Shown: piece after piece, positions 1 to 5,976 of the stretch
How the letters are laid out: the number at the start of each line of letters is the position of its first letter
How positions within the stretch are numbered: position 1 is the first letter of the stretch
Source of the DNA: Betaproteobacteria bacterium UBA6910
Lineage (GTDB): Bacteria; Pseudomonadota; Gammaproteobacteria; Burkholderiales; UBA6910
Assembly (NCBI GenBank): GCA_002451065.1
Contig: DKBC01000122.1
Span: forward strand, 1 to 6,685
Length of the DNA stretch: 6,685 bases
Reading direction: 5' to 3'
Translations under genes and position numbers: made by a program
The notes under the pieces: model-generated
The model's database searches: none
Seen by the model: only the letters and a program-made list of their open reading frames with translations
Told to the model about the DNA's origin: nothing

Positions 1-299
1 TGGAACACCATGCTGATGCGCATCCGAACCTCGATCGGATCTACCTGGGGGTCCAGGGTGTTCACGTTGTCCGGGAGCAGGCGGATCTCCCCCTCGTAGC
101 GGTTGCCCGGGTAGAGATCATGCATGCGATTGAAGCAGCGCAACAGCGTGGACTTGCCGCAGCCGGAGGGTCCGATCAGGGCGGTGACCTGCTTCTCGTA
201 GATGGGGAGATTGACGTCCTTGAGGGCCCTGAAGTCGGTGTAATAGAAACTCAGGTTGTTCACTGAGGACTTGACGGGAGGCATGGCTTCCTCGGGCAT
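1..299 (-). CDS. pstB: Phosphate ABC transporter ATP-binding protein PstB (partial, N-terminal 99 codons)
   Basis: This is the ATPase of the PstSCAB high-affinity phosphate importer. It acts on the cytoplasmic face of the inner membrane and powers uptake by ATP hydrolysis. The reading frame is open to the window edge, so only the N-terminal 99 codons are present. They contain the Walker A motif GPSGCGKST at residues 43-51, followed by [11 protein letters not shown], which is characteristic of PstB. The visible part ends at SMVFQ, where the Q-loop begins; the ABC signature and Walker B lie outside the window. The ATG at 299 is chosen because AGGAG (309-305) sits 5 bases upstream and overlaps the pstA stop codon, which suggests translational coupling. 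An in-frame ATG five codons later is a less likely start. It is the last visible gene of pstSCAB; phoU often follows in relatives but cannot be seen here. Confidence 0.96.
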   Translation of the reverse strand, partial: MPEEAMPPVKSSVNNLSFYYTDFRALKDVNLPIYEKQVTALIGPSGCGKSTLLRCFNRMHDLYPGNRYEGEIRLLPDNVNTLDPQVDPIEVRMRISMVF

Positions 300-307
300 G
301 GCGGCTC

Positions 308-1249
308 CTACCACTTGAGGTTCCTGCGCAGGCGGTAACGCAGCCAGATGGCCAGGCCATTCATGGCGAGCGTCATTACGACCAGGACCAGGCCCGCCGC
401 GGCGGCATTGACCTGAAACGCCTCCTCCGGTCGCGACACCCAGTTGAACATCTGGATCGGCATGACGGTGAACGGAGCCATCAGCCACTCGAAGGATATG
501 AACGGAGGCTGGGTGGTAAGCGGGGCTGGCGGCAGGAACGCAATGAAGGTGAGGGCCCCGATGGTGATGATGGGCGCCGTCTCGCCGATGGCCCGAGCCA
601 GGCCGATGATGATCCCGGTCAGGATGCCCGCGGACGAATAGGGAAGGATGTGGTCCCGCGTGGTCTGCCACTTGGTGGCTCCCAGGGCATAGGCCCCTTC
701 CCGAATTCCCACCGGGATCGCCCGGATCGCCTCCCGGGTCGCCACGATCACCACCGGCAGGATCAGCAGCGCCAGAGTCAGCCCCGCGGAGAGAATGCTG
801 CGGCCAAGGTCCAGCCCGTAGACGAATACGCCCAGGGCCAGCAAACCGTAGATGATGGAGGGAACCCCTGCCAGGTTGGTGACGTTGATCTCGATGATGT
901 CGGTGACCCAGTTCTTGGGCGCGTATTCCTCCAGGTAAACCCCCGCGGCGACCCCGAGCGGCACTGCGGCCAGGGCGGTCACCAGCATCACCAGCACCGA
1001 TCCCACCCAGGCGGACAATATGCCCGCCATTTCCGGCTTGCGCGAGGGGAAGGAGGTAAAGAAATCCAGGCTGAGCCGGGGGGCGCCCTGGATCAGCATG
1101 CTCAGAAACAGCGCGGTAAATGCAATTACCCCCACCATCAGGCACACCAGGCCGATGGTGACAAAGATGTAGTCCCAGCGCTTGTGCCGCGCGATGAGTT
1201 GCCGGATTTCCCGAACGCTGTCCGGAGCGTGGCTGGAAGCCGCACTCAT
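308..1249 (-). CDS. pstA: Phosphate ABC transporter permease PstA
   Basis: This is one of the two inner-membrane permease subunits of the Pst phosphate importer and pairs with PstC to form the channel. The 313-residue protein is slightly longer than the roughly 296 residues of E. coli PstA, mainly through a hydrophilic N-terminal tail. Hydrophobic segments are visible near residues 28-53, 74-98, 128-170, 206-238 and 284-305, consistent with about six membrane spans. The binding-protein-dependent permease (EAA) loop is clear: [15 protein letters not shown] begins at residue 183, followed by [11 protein letters not shown] at 216-226, and contacts the ATPase. The start is well supported: GGGAGG lies in the end of pstC, and the pstC stop and pstA ATG are separated by one base (TGAGATG). 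Its own stop codon is part of the pstB ribosome binding site. These junctions point to a coupled pstC-pstA-pstB unit. Confidence 0.96.
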   Translation of the reverse strand: MSAASSHAPDSVREIRQLIARHKRWDYIFVTIGLVCLMVGVIAFTALFLSMLIQGAPRLSLDFFTSFPSRKPEMAGILSAWVGSVLVMLVTALAAVPLGVAAGVYLEEYAPKNWVTDIIEINVTNLAGVPSIIYGLLALGVFVYGLDLGRSILSAGLTLALLILPVVIVATREAIRAIPVGIREGAYALGATKWQTTRDHILPYSSAGILTGIIIGLARAIGETAPIITIGALTFIAFLPPAPLTTQPPFISFEWLMAPFTVMPIQMFNWVSRPEEAFQVNAAAAGLVLVVMTLAMNGLAIWLRYRLRRNLKW

Positions 1250-1250
1250 C

Positions 1251-2204
1251 TCAGTAGGCCTCCCGGAATTTTTTGCGCATGGCGTGACCGATCAGGTTGA
1301 AGAATAGGGTCACAATGAACAGGGTCAGCCCCGCGGCGAAAATCGTCCGGTAACCCACGCCGCCGTGGGGCAGGTCGCCCAGACTCACCGAAACAATGTA
1401 GGCCGTGATGGTCTGGGCCGGCTCCAGGGGATTGGCCGTGAAATTTGGCTGGTTGCCGGCCGCGATCGCCAGCACCATGGTCTCGCCCACCGCCCGGGAA
1501 ATCCCAAGGATATAGGCGGCCGCGATCCCCGAAGTGGCCGCGGGCGTCACCACCCGCAGCGCAGTCTGAAGCCGTGTCGCGCCCATGGCGTAGGACCCCT
1601 CGCGCATGGCCATGGGTACCGCGCGCATGGCGTCCTCGCAGATGGAGCTGACATAGGGAATGATCATGATGCCCATGACCAGGCCCGCGCTCAGCAGATT
1701 GAACCCGGAAAGCCCCGGAATGATCCGCTGCAGGATCGGGGTCACGAATAGAAGCGCGAAGTAGCCGTAGACCACGGTGGGGATGCCCGCCAGCAATTCC
1801 AGGAACGGCTTGGCCGATTCGCGGGCCCGGAAGGAGGCAAACTCGCTTAGGTAGATGGCGATGATGGTTCCCATTGGAACCGCCACCAGGAGCGCAATGC
1901 CCGAGGACATCAGGGTGCCGGTGAGCAGCGGCAGGATGCCGTACTTCGGCTCCGCGAACAGGGGCGTCCACTCGGTCCCGAACAGGAAACTGGAGAGCGG
2001 AACCTGGCGGAAAAACTGAAAAGATTCCTCGACCAGGATTACGACGATGGCAACGGTCGTCAGCACCGAGGACAGCGCGGCGAGGAACAGCACGAACTCT
2101 ATGGCGCGCTCCTTGACCCGGCTGGCGTGGCCGCGCCGCAGCCCAGAGGCCGCCAGAGCGGCCGCGTGCGATTCTGTATCGTAAGTCACGGGTATAGAGG
2201 ACAT
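1251..2204 (-). CDS. pstC: Phosphate ABC transporter permease PstC
   Basis: This is the second inner-membrane permease subunit of the Pst phosphate importer. The 317 residues match the usual PstC length (E. coli 319). A charged N-terminus of about 33 residues precedes a first membrane span near 34-58, and further hydrophobic segments lie near 90-118, 133-160, 171-187, 217-240 and 287-306. The EAA loop REGSYAMGATRLQTALRVV begins at residue 201, and GISRAVGETMV follows near 234-244. The equivalent loops in PstA and PstC support a heterodimeric channel. The ATG at 2204 is preceded by AGAGGG (2215-2210) with a 5-base spacer. The gene is separated from pstS by 107 bases that contain a strong hairpin, so its transcript level is probably lower than that of pstS. 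A 326-codon ORF in another frame over the same stretch shows no family motifs and is a shadow. Confidence 0.96.
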   Translation of the reverse strand: MSSIPVTYDTESHAAALAASGLRRGHASRVKERAIEFVLFLAALSSVLTTVAIVVILVEESFQFFRQVPLSSFLFGTEWTPLFAEPKYGILPLLTGTLMSSGIALLVAVPMGTIIAIYLSEFASFRARESAKPFLELLAGIPTVVYGYFALLFVTPILQRIIPGLSGFNLLSAGLVMGIMIIPYVSSICEDAMRAVPMAMREGSYAMGATRLQTALRVVTPAATSGIAAAYILGISRAVGETMVLAIAAGNQPNFTANPLEPAQTITAYIVSVSLGDLPHGGVGYRTIFAAGLTLFIVTLFFNLIGHAMRKKFREAY

Positions 2205-2267
2205 CGGATCCCTCTTCAGGGGTCACGGGCGCAAGCCCCGAGCGGGAACCTGCGCAAAACTAACACA
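2205..2267 (-). promoter_or_regulatory. pstC leader after the hairpin
   Basis: This short untranslated stretch follows the pstS-pstC hairpin on the transcribed strand. It begins with a T-rich run (TTTTGTGTTAGTTTT) that forms the tail of the terminator-like structure. It ends with the pstC ribosome binding site AGAGGG at 2215-2210. A weak GGGC/GCCC mini-hairpin sits in between. I see no convincing separate promoter for pstC, so transcription from the pstS promoter through the hairpin is the likely source. Confidence 0.5.
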
Positions 2268-2297
2268 AAAGGGGGGCGGCTGGCACCGCCCCCCTTT
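2268..2297 (-). terminator. Intercistronic terminator/attenuator hairpin between pstS and pstC
   Basis: A perfect 12-bp inverted repeat, AAAGGGGGGCGG paired with CCGCCCCCCTTT, encloses a 6-base loop. It starts 14 bases beyond the pstS stop codon. On the minus strand it is followed by a T-rich run (TTTTGTGTTAGTTTT), so it has the form of a Rho-independent terminator reading in the operon direction. Because pstC, pstA and pstB have no visible promoter of their own, it is more likely a partial terminator or a 3'-end stabiliser of pstS mRNA than a full stop. In known pst operons the binding protein is made in large excess over the membrane subunits, which fits this role. The structure is seen directly; the partial nature is inferred. 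Confidence 0.8.
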
Positions 2298-2311
2298 CCT
2301 CCTCAAATCCG

Positions 2312-3319
2312 TCAGAGACTGCCTTCGCGCTTGACTAGGTCCTCGATCTTCAAACCGACCTCGGACTTGCCGCCGAAAACGGTGCCCAGCTTCTTCTGGG
2401 CGATGTGCTCCAGATTGGTGGAGTAAACCTTCGCGGGCAGTTGGACATACTTCACTTCCTTGACCAACTGGGGGGCGTTCTTCATATAGAAATCGACGAA
2501 CTCCCTGACCTCGGGCTTGTCGAGCGCCTTTTCGCTGACATAAATAAAGACCGGGCGCGACAGGGGCTGGTAGCTGCCGTCCTCCACCGATTTCTCGGAG
2601 GGCGCAACCGGCCCCTTGCCATTGTCGATGGACGCCGCAGCGAGTTTCTTGGTGTTCTCCGCGTAGTAGGCGTAGCCGAAATAGCCCAGTCCGCCTTTGT
2701 CCCGCGAAACGCCCGTCACCAGGGTGTTGTCATCCTCCGATGCGGTGTAGTCGGGGCGGCTTGCCTTGGCCTTGCCCATGATCGCCTCGGTGAAGTACTC
2801 GAAGGTCCCGGAGTCCGTGCCCGGTCCGTAAAGCTTTAGCGGCATGTCCGGCCATTCCGGGCGCACCTGCTTCCAGTTCGTGATCTTGTCCTTGGCCTCC
2901 GGCTCCCAGATCTTCTTCAGGTCTGCAACCGAGAGGTTCTTCGCCCAAGTGTTTTCGGGATTAAGCACCACGGTCAACGCGTCGTAGGCCACCGGAAGCT
3001 CGATGTACTTGATCCCAGCCTTCGCGCAGTCCTCCATCTCAGACTTCTTGATGGGCCGGGAGGCGTCCGCAATATCGATCTCGCCGCGGCAGAACTTCTT
3101 GAATCCGCCGCCGGTCCCGGAGATGCCCACGGTCACCCGCACGGCGCCCTTCTTGGCCTTCTGGAACTCCTCGGCCACGGCCTCGGTGATGGGGAACACC
3201 GTACTGGACCCGTCGATGGTCACGATGGGGGCCGCGGCAGCCGCCGTTAGAGACGCTCCCCATCCGAGCGAAATAAGCAATCCGGACAGAATTCGGCCCC
3301 GGGCAAGAACTTTGTTCAT
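2312..3319 (-). CDS. pstS: Periplasmic phosphate-binding protein PstS
   Basis: This is the secreted binding protein that captures inorganic phosphate in the periplasm and delivers it to PstC/PstA. The 335-residue product begins with a Sec signal peptide: a basic start (MNKVLARGR), a hydrophobic core and an alanine run, with probable cleavage near residues 28-31 before [10 protein letters not shown]. The ligand-binding motifs of the family follow in order: DGSSTVFPI (36-44), [11 protein letters not shown] (67-77), DIADASRPI (82-90) and [14 protein letters not shown] (165-178). The sequence resembles the PstS family with this longer motif set more than classic E. coli PstS. No lipobox cysteine is present, so a soluble periplasmic form is likely. 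The ATG at 3319 is supported by AGGAGA (3330-3325), placing AGGAG 6 bases upstream. It leads the pst cluster and is followed by a hairpin that probably raises its expression over pstCAB. Confidence 0.96.
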   Translation of the reverse strand: MNKVLARGRILSGLLISLGWGASLTAAAAAPIVTIDGSSTVFPITEAVAEEFQKAKKGAVRVTVGISGTGGGFKKFCRGEIDIADASRPIKKSEMEDCAKAGIKYIELPVAYDALTVVLNPENTWAKNLSVADLKKIWEPEAKDKITNWKQVRPEWPDMPLKLYGPGTDSGTFEYFTEAIMGKAKASRPDYTASEDDNTLVTGVSRDKGGLGYFGYAYYAENTKKLAAASIDNGKGPVAPSEKSVEDGSYQPLSRPVFIYVSEKALDKPEVREFVDFYMKNAPQLVKEVKYVQLPAKVYSTNLEHIAQKKLGTVFGGKSEVGLKIEDLVKREGSL

Positions 3320-3324
3320 TCGGT

Positions 3325-3330
3325 TCTCCT
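3325..3330 (-). promoter_or_regulatory. Ribosome binding site of pstS
   Basis: AGGAGA on the minus strand, with AGGAG ending 6 bases before the ATG at 3319, is a near-ideal Shine-Dalgarno. It fixes the pstS start at the residue that also gives a complete signal peptide. Confidence 0.85.
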
Positions 3331-3346
3331 GAAAATTGGCATGTCG

Positions 3347-3394
3347 ATTAAACAGGGGGAATGTTACAGGCGGAATGTTGCAGTTTCGTTAAAA
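3347..3394 (-). promoter_or_regulatory. Probable pstS promoter with 14-bp tandem repeat and degenerate Pho-box-like half-sites
   Basis: The minus strand shows two imperfect 14-bp direct repeats, CTGCAACATTCCGC (3383-3370) and CTGTAACATTCCCC (3369-3356), identical at 12 of 14 positions. A third CTGT follows at 3355, in the same 14-bp register. TTTAAT (3352-3347) matches the sigma70 -10 hexamer at five of six positions. CTGTAAC (3369-3363), close to the known PhoB half-site CTGTCAT, ends exactly 10 bases upstream of it, where a half-site replaces the -35 in PhoB-activated promoters. TTTTAAC at 3394-3388 lies 11 bp upstream of CTGCAAC, the spacing of a Pho box, but matches poorly. Control by phosphate starvation is expected for pstS; the exact PhoB site is uncertain. 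Confidence 0.4.
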
Positions 3395-3446
3395 CCCGCG
3401 CTCCATCTAGCACCCTGATTTAAGGCCGCATTCACCCATCAGATGG

Positions 3447-3644
3447 TTAACTGTCAGCGGCGCAAAACAGGTAAATGGGTCTGACGGCTGCCTCCCGTGG
3501 AGCTTCAGGCTGCTCCTTGGCTTGAGCCAAGCGCCGAATCGGGATTGGCAGATATGCGAGGCAGAACCACTTGCGCTGTGGATCCGGAGCAAGGCCCCGG
3601 CGAGCCTCGCACAAACGACGGCCTGTCAAGGGAACATCGGTCAT
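3447..3644 (-). CDS. Doubtful small ORF, 65 codons, unknown function
   Basis: I do not recognise this product. It would start MTDVPLTGRRLCEARRG and end in a TAA at 3447. In favour of a gene, AGGAGA lies 6 bases before the ATG, the direction matches both neighbours, and it fits the glmM-pstS gap. Against it, third-position GC is only about 58 percent by my hand count, well below the flanking genes. The composition is unremarkable (basic, proline-rich, three cysteines), and I see no signal peptide, membrane span or known motif. A longer form from an ATG at 3701 is possible but lacks an equally good ribosome binding site that I can see. It may be chance, or the remains of a decayed gene. Confidence 0.25.
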   Translation of the reverse strand: MTDVPLTGRRLCEARRGLAPDPQRKWFCLAYLPIPIRRLAQAKEQPEAPREAAVRPIYLFCAADS

Positions 3645-3728
3645 GGCGCATCTCCTGTATGTCGAAGACGATACGCCGCGCCCATTGCCGGGCGATGACA
3701 AACGGAACGAAGATCGGGGGCGGTGGCC

Positions 3729-5090
3729 TCAGGCCGGAACCGAACTGCGGGCCGCTTCGGCGATGCGCTCCGCCCAGCTCTCCACCCGGGCGCGCGCTTC
3801 TCCCTCCACCATCACCCGCAGCACCGGCTCGGTGCCGGAAGGCCGGAGCAGGACCCTGCCGGAGGTGCCGAGATCGGCTTCCGCTTCGCGCACCGCCGCC
3901 TGAAGCTGTGCGCTCTGGCGGTGGTCAAAACCCTTGGGCACCCGGACATTGACCAGGACCTGCGGATAGAGCTCAACCTCGGCGGTCAGCTCCCGCAGCG
4001 TGGAGCCGGTTTCCCGCATGGCATGCAGGACTTGGAGCGCAGAAACGATGCCGTCGCCGGTGGTGTGGCGATCGAGGCAGATAATATGTCCCGACCCCTC
4101 GCCGCCAAGCTGCCAGCCGTTCTCCTGCAGCAATTCGAGCACGTAGCGGTCGCCCACCTTGGCCCGGGCAAACGGAATTCCCAATCGGCCCAGCCCCAGT
4201 TCCACCGCCAGGTTGGTCATGAGGGTGCCGACCACCCCGCCTTTGAGGGTACCGGTGTTCAGCCGATGGCGGGCGATGACGTACAGCAGCTGGTCGCCGT
4301 CATAGAGAACGCCTTCGGCATCCGCGATCACCACCCGGTCCCCGTCGCCGTCGAAGGCAATGCCCAGCTCCGCTCCCAGCTCCCGCACCGCCTTCTTCAG
4401 GGCGTCGGGATGGGTGGCGCCGCACTCACGGTTGATGTTGAGGCCATCGGGGCGCGCGCCCACGGCCACCACGTGGGCGCCCAGCTCGTGAAAAACCGGT
4501 TGCGCGATGTGATAAGTCGCTCCGTGGGCGCAGTCCACCACCAGGCGCATTCCCCGCAGATCCAGGTGATTGGGGAATGTGCTCTTGCAAAACTCGATGT
4601 AGCGGCCGGCCGCGTCGTTCACCCGCCGTGCCCTCCCCAGGCGGGCCGAGGGCATGGTCAGCATCGGCAAATCGAGGGCAGCCTCAATGGCCTCCTCGGT
4701 GGCGTCCGGCAACTTGGCGCCCTCGGCCGAGAAGAACTTGATGCCGTTGTCCTCGAACGGATTGTGGGACGCGGAAATGACGATTCCCGCCTGCAGCCGC
4801 AGGGCCCGGGTCAGGTATGCAACCGCCGGCGTCGGCATGGGTCCGCAAAGCAGCACGTCCACACCGGCGGCGGAGAGGCCGGCCTCCAGGGCCGACTCCA
4901 GCATGTACCCGGAAATGCGGGTGTCTTTTCCGATCACCACCGCGGCGTGGTCGCCTCCGGAGCGCACTGCTTCGGCCGCCGCCAGCACCGTCCCGGCAGC
5001 ATAGCCCAGCCTCATCACGAAATCGGGAGTAATCGGTGGATCTCCCACCCGTCCCCGCACGCCGTCCGTGCCGAAATATCGCCTGGCCAT
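3729..5090 (-). CDS. glmM: Phosphoglucosamine mutase GlmM
   Basis: This cytoplasmic enzyme converts glucosamine-6-phosphate to glucosamine-1-phosphate, the step that feeds UDP-GlcNAc for peptidoglycan and lipopolysaccharide. At 453 residues it is slightly longer than E. coli GlmM (445), partly through a few extra residues near 38-48. All four alpha-D-phosphohexomutase motifs are intact. The phosphoserine loop [10 protein letters not shown] has its catalytic serine at 108. The magnesium site is FDGDGDR, with aspartates 247, 249 and 251. The sugar loop EGSGH is at 331-335, and the phosphate loop RPSGTEP at 416-422. The ATG at 5090 gives the family-typical start [13 protein letters not shown]; it lies 5 bases beyond the folP stop with only a weak ribosome binding site, so coupling to folP is likely. 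The folP-glmM pair after ftsH is common in beta- and gammaproteobacteria. A 458-codon antisense ORF covers the gene but looks like a composition shadow. Confidence 0.97.
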   Translation of the reverse strand: MARRYFGTDGVRGRVGDPPITPDFVMRLGYAAGTVLAAAEAVRSGGDHAAVVIGKDTRISGYMLESALEAGLSAAGVDVLLCGPMPTPAVAYLTRALRLQAGIVISASHNPFEDNGIKFFSAEGAKLPDATEEAIEAALDLPMLTMPSARLGRARRVNDAAGRYIEFCKSTFPNHLDLRGMRLVVDCAHGATYHIAQPVFHELGAHVVAVGARPDGLNINRECGATHPDALKKAVRELGAELGIAFDGDGDRVVIADAEGVLYDGDQLLYVIARHRLNTGTLKGGVVGTLMTNLAVELGLGRLGIPFARAKVGDRYVLELLQENGWQLGGEGSGHIICLDRHTTGDGIVSALQVLHAMRETGSTLRELTAEVELYPQVLVNVRVPKGFDHRQSAQLQAAVREAEADLGTSGRVLLRPSGTEPVLRVMVEGEARARVESWAERIAEAARSSVPA

Positions 5091-5095
5091 GTTCT

Positions 5096-5917
5096 CTAAC
5101 CGCTCACGGCGTTGTAGACCTCGAGGGCGTCCCGGGTAGCCCGCACGTCATGCACCCGGACGATAGATGCCCCCCTGATCACCGCCAGCAAGGCAGCGGC
5201 GACGCTGCCGTGAACCCGCTCGCCAAGGTCGCGCCCGGTAATCTTGCCCAGCATGCCCTTGCGGGAAATTCCCACCAGCAGCGGAACGCCCAGTTCGGAG
5301 AACGCGTCCAGGTGCCGCAACAACTCCAGGTTGTGAGCAAAGGTCTTGCCAAAACCGAAACCCGGATCGAGCAACAGCCGTTCCCGGCTCATCCCGGCGG
5401 CCTCCGCGGCGGCCAGGCGCGACGCGAGAAATTCCTTCACATCCCGTACCACGTCCGCGTAACGGGGATTGTCCTGCATGGTGCGCGGCTCGCCCTGCAT
5501 GTGCATCAGGCAGACCGCGGCATCGCTGCCCGCCACCGCCTCCATCGCCCCCGGCTCCCCCAACGCCTTCACGTCGTTGACGATGCTGGCGCCGGCCGCC
5601 AGGGCAGCCCGCATGACTTCGGGCTTGTAGGTGTCGATGGAAATGGGGACCGCCAAATCCTTCAAATGCTCCAGCACCGGCATCACCCGGTCCAATTCTT
5701 GGGCGACGCTCACCGGTTCCGCCCCGGGTCGGGTCGACTCGCCCCCAATGTCCAGGATCTGAGCCCCGTCCTCCACCAGCCGCTGGGCAAAATCCACCGC
5801 CAGGCCGGGGGATGCGTGCGCGCCCCCGTCGGAGAAGGAGTCCGGGGTAACGTTGACGATGCCCATTACCTGGGGCCTGCCCAGGTCGAGGCGAAAACGA
5901 CCGGCTCGAAGAATCAT
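5096..5917 (-). CDS. folP: Dihydropteroate synthase FolP
   Basis: This cytoplasmic enzyme joins p-aminobenzoate to 6-hydroxymethyl-7,8-dihydropterin pyrophosphate to make 7,8-dihydropteroate in folate synthesis; it is the sulfonamide target. The 273 residues are close to E. coli FolP (282) and all signature motifs are present: [15 protein letters not shown] (18-32), [11 protein letters not shown] (56-66), SIDTYKPEV (93-101), IVNDV (112-116), LDPGFGFGK (183-191), GISRK (216-220) and RVHDV (254-258). F28, T62 and P64, positions tied to sulfonamide resistance in E. coli, carry the usual residues. The ATG at 5917 preserves the first strand of the barrel domain and aligns with the family. Its upstream region is odd: a terminator T-run ends 5 bases before the ATG and no Shine-Dalgarno is visible. 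The next ATG (residue 18) would cut into the first conserved motif and is unlikely. Confidence 0.97.
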   Translation of the reverse strand: MILRAGRFRLDLGRPQVMGIVNVTPDSFSDGGAHASPGLAVDFAQRLVEDGAQILDIGGESTRPGAEPVSVAQELDRVMPVLEHLKDLAVPISIDTYKPEVMRAALAAGASIVNDVKALGEPGAMEAVAGSDAAVCLMHMQGEPRTMQDNPRYADVVRDVKEFLASRLAAAEAAGMSRERLLLDPGFGFGKTFAHNLELLRHLDAFSELGVPLLVGISRKGMLGKITGRDLGERVHGSVAAALLAVIRGASIVRVHDVRATRDALEVYNAVSG

Positions 5918-5922
5918 GGAGC

Positions 5923-5957
5923 AAAAAAAGCGTGGGGTGCGATTCTACACCCCACGC
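5923..5957 (-). terminator. Rho-independent terminator of ftsH
   Basis: A perfect 10-bp stem, GCGTGGGGTG paired with CACCCCACGC (arms 5930-5939 and 5948-5957), encloses an 8-base loop. On the minus strand it is followed by seven T (5929-5923). It begins 19 bases after the ftsH stop codon and reads in the ftsH direction. The T-run ends 5 bases before the folP ATG, so folP-glmM must be transcribed either by readthrough or from a promoter inside the ftsH end or the terminator region. Confidence 0.92.
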
Positions 5958-5976
5958 CTGGCTGTTGCGGCAGTTT

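Larger units (their letters stand above)
3320..3728. other. Gap between glmM and pstS without a recognised gene
   Basis: About 410 bases separate the glmM stop from the pstS start. The pstS-proximal part holds the ribosome binding site and probable promoter. The remainder has lower GC bias at codon third positions than the neighbouring genes and contains several small inverted repeats: CGCCC/GGGCG at 3679-3694, CTTGGCT/AGCCAAG at 3516-3531 and CCATC/GATGG at 3436-3446. None has a T-run, so I find no clear Rho-independent terminator for glmM. Only one weak ORF with a good ribosome binding site is present, and it is listed separately. I see no tRNA, mobile element or recognisable pseudogene of useful length. 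Confidence 0.6.

Noticed and set aside
1246..2226. 326-codon minus-strand ORF overlapping pstC in another frame
   Set aside because: It is rich in arginine, glycine and histidine with no domain or membrane pattern, while pstC in the overlapping frame is complete with a good ribosome binding site.
3451..3457. Plus-strand CTGTCAG as a Pho-box half-site
   Set aside because: It matches the half-site consensus at six of seven bases and has an AT linker, but the partner 11 bp away (CAGATGG) matches poorly and the orientation is opposite to pstS.
3679..3694. CGCCC/GGGCG hairpin after glmM as a terminator
   Set aside because: The stem is only 5 bp and no T-run follows on either strand.
3723..5099. 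458-codon plus-strand ORF antisense to the whole of glmM
   Set aside because: It mirrors the glmM frame, has no recognisable domain, and is histidine, glycine and glutamine rich as expected from the complement of GC-rich codons. glmM has every family motif.
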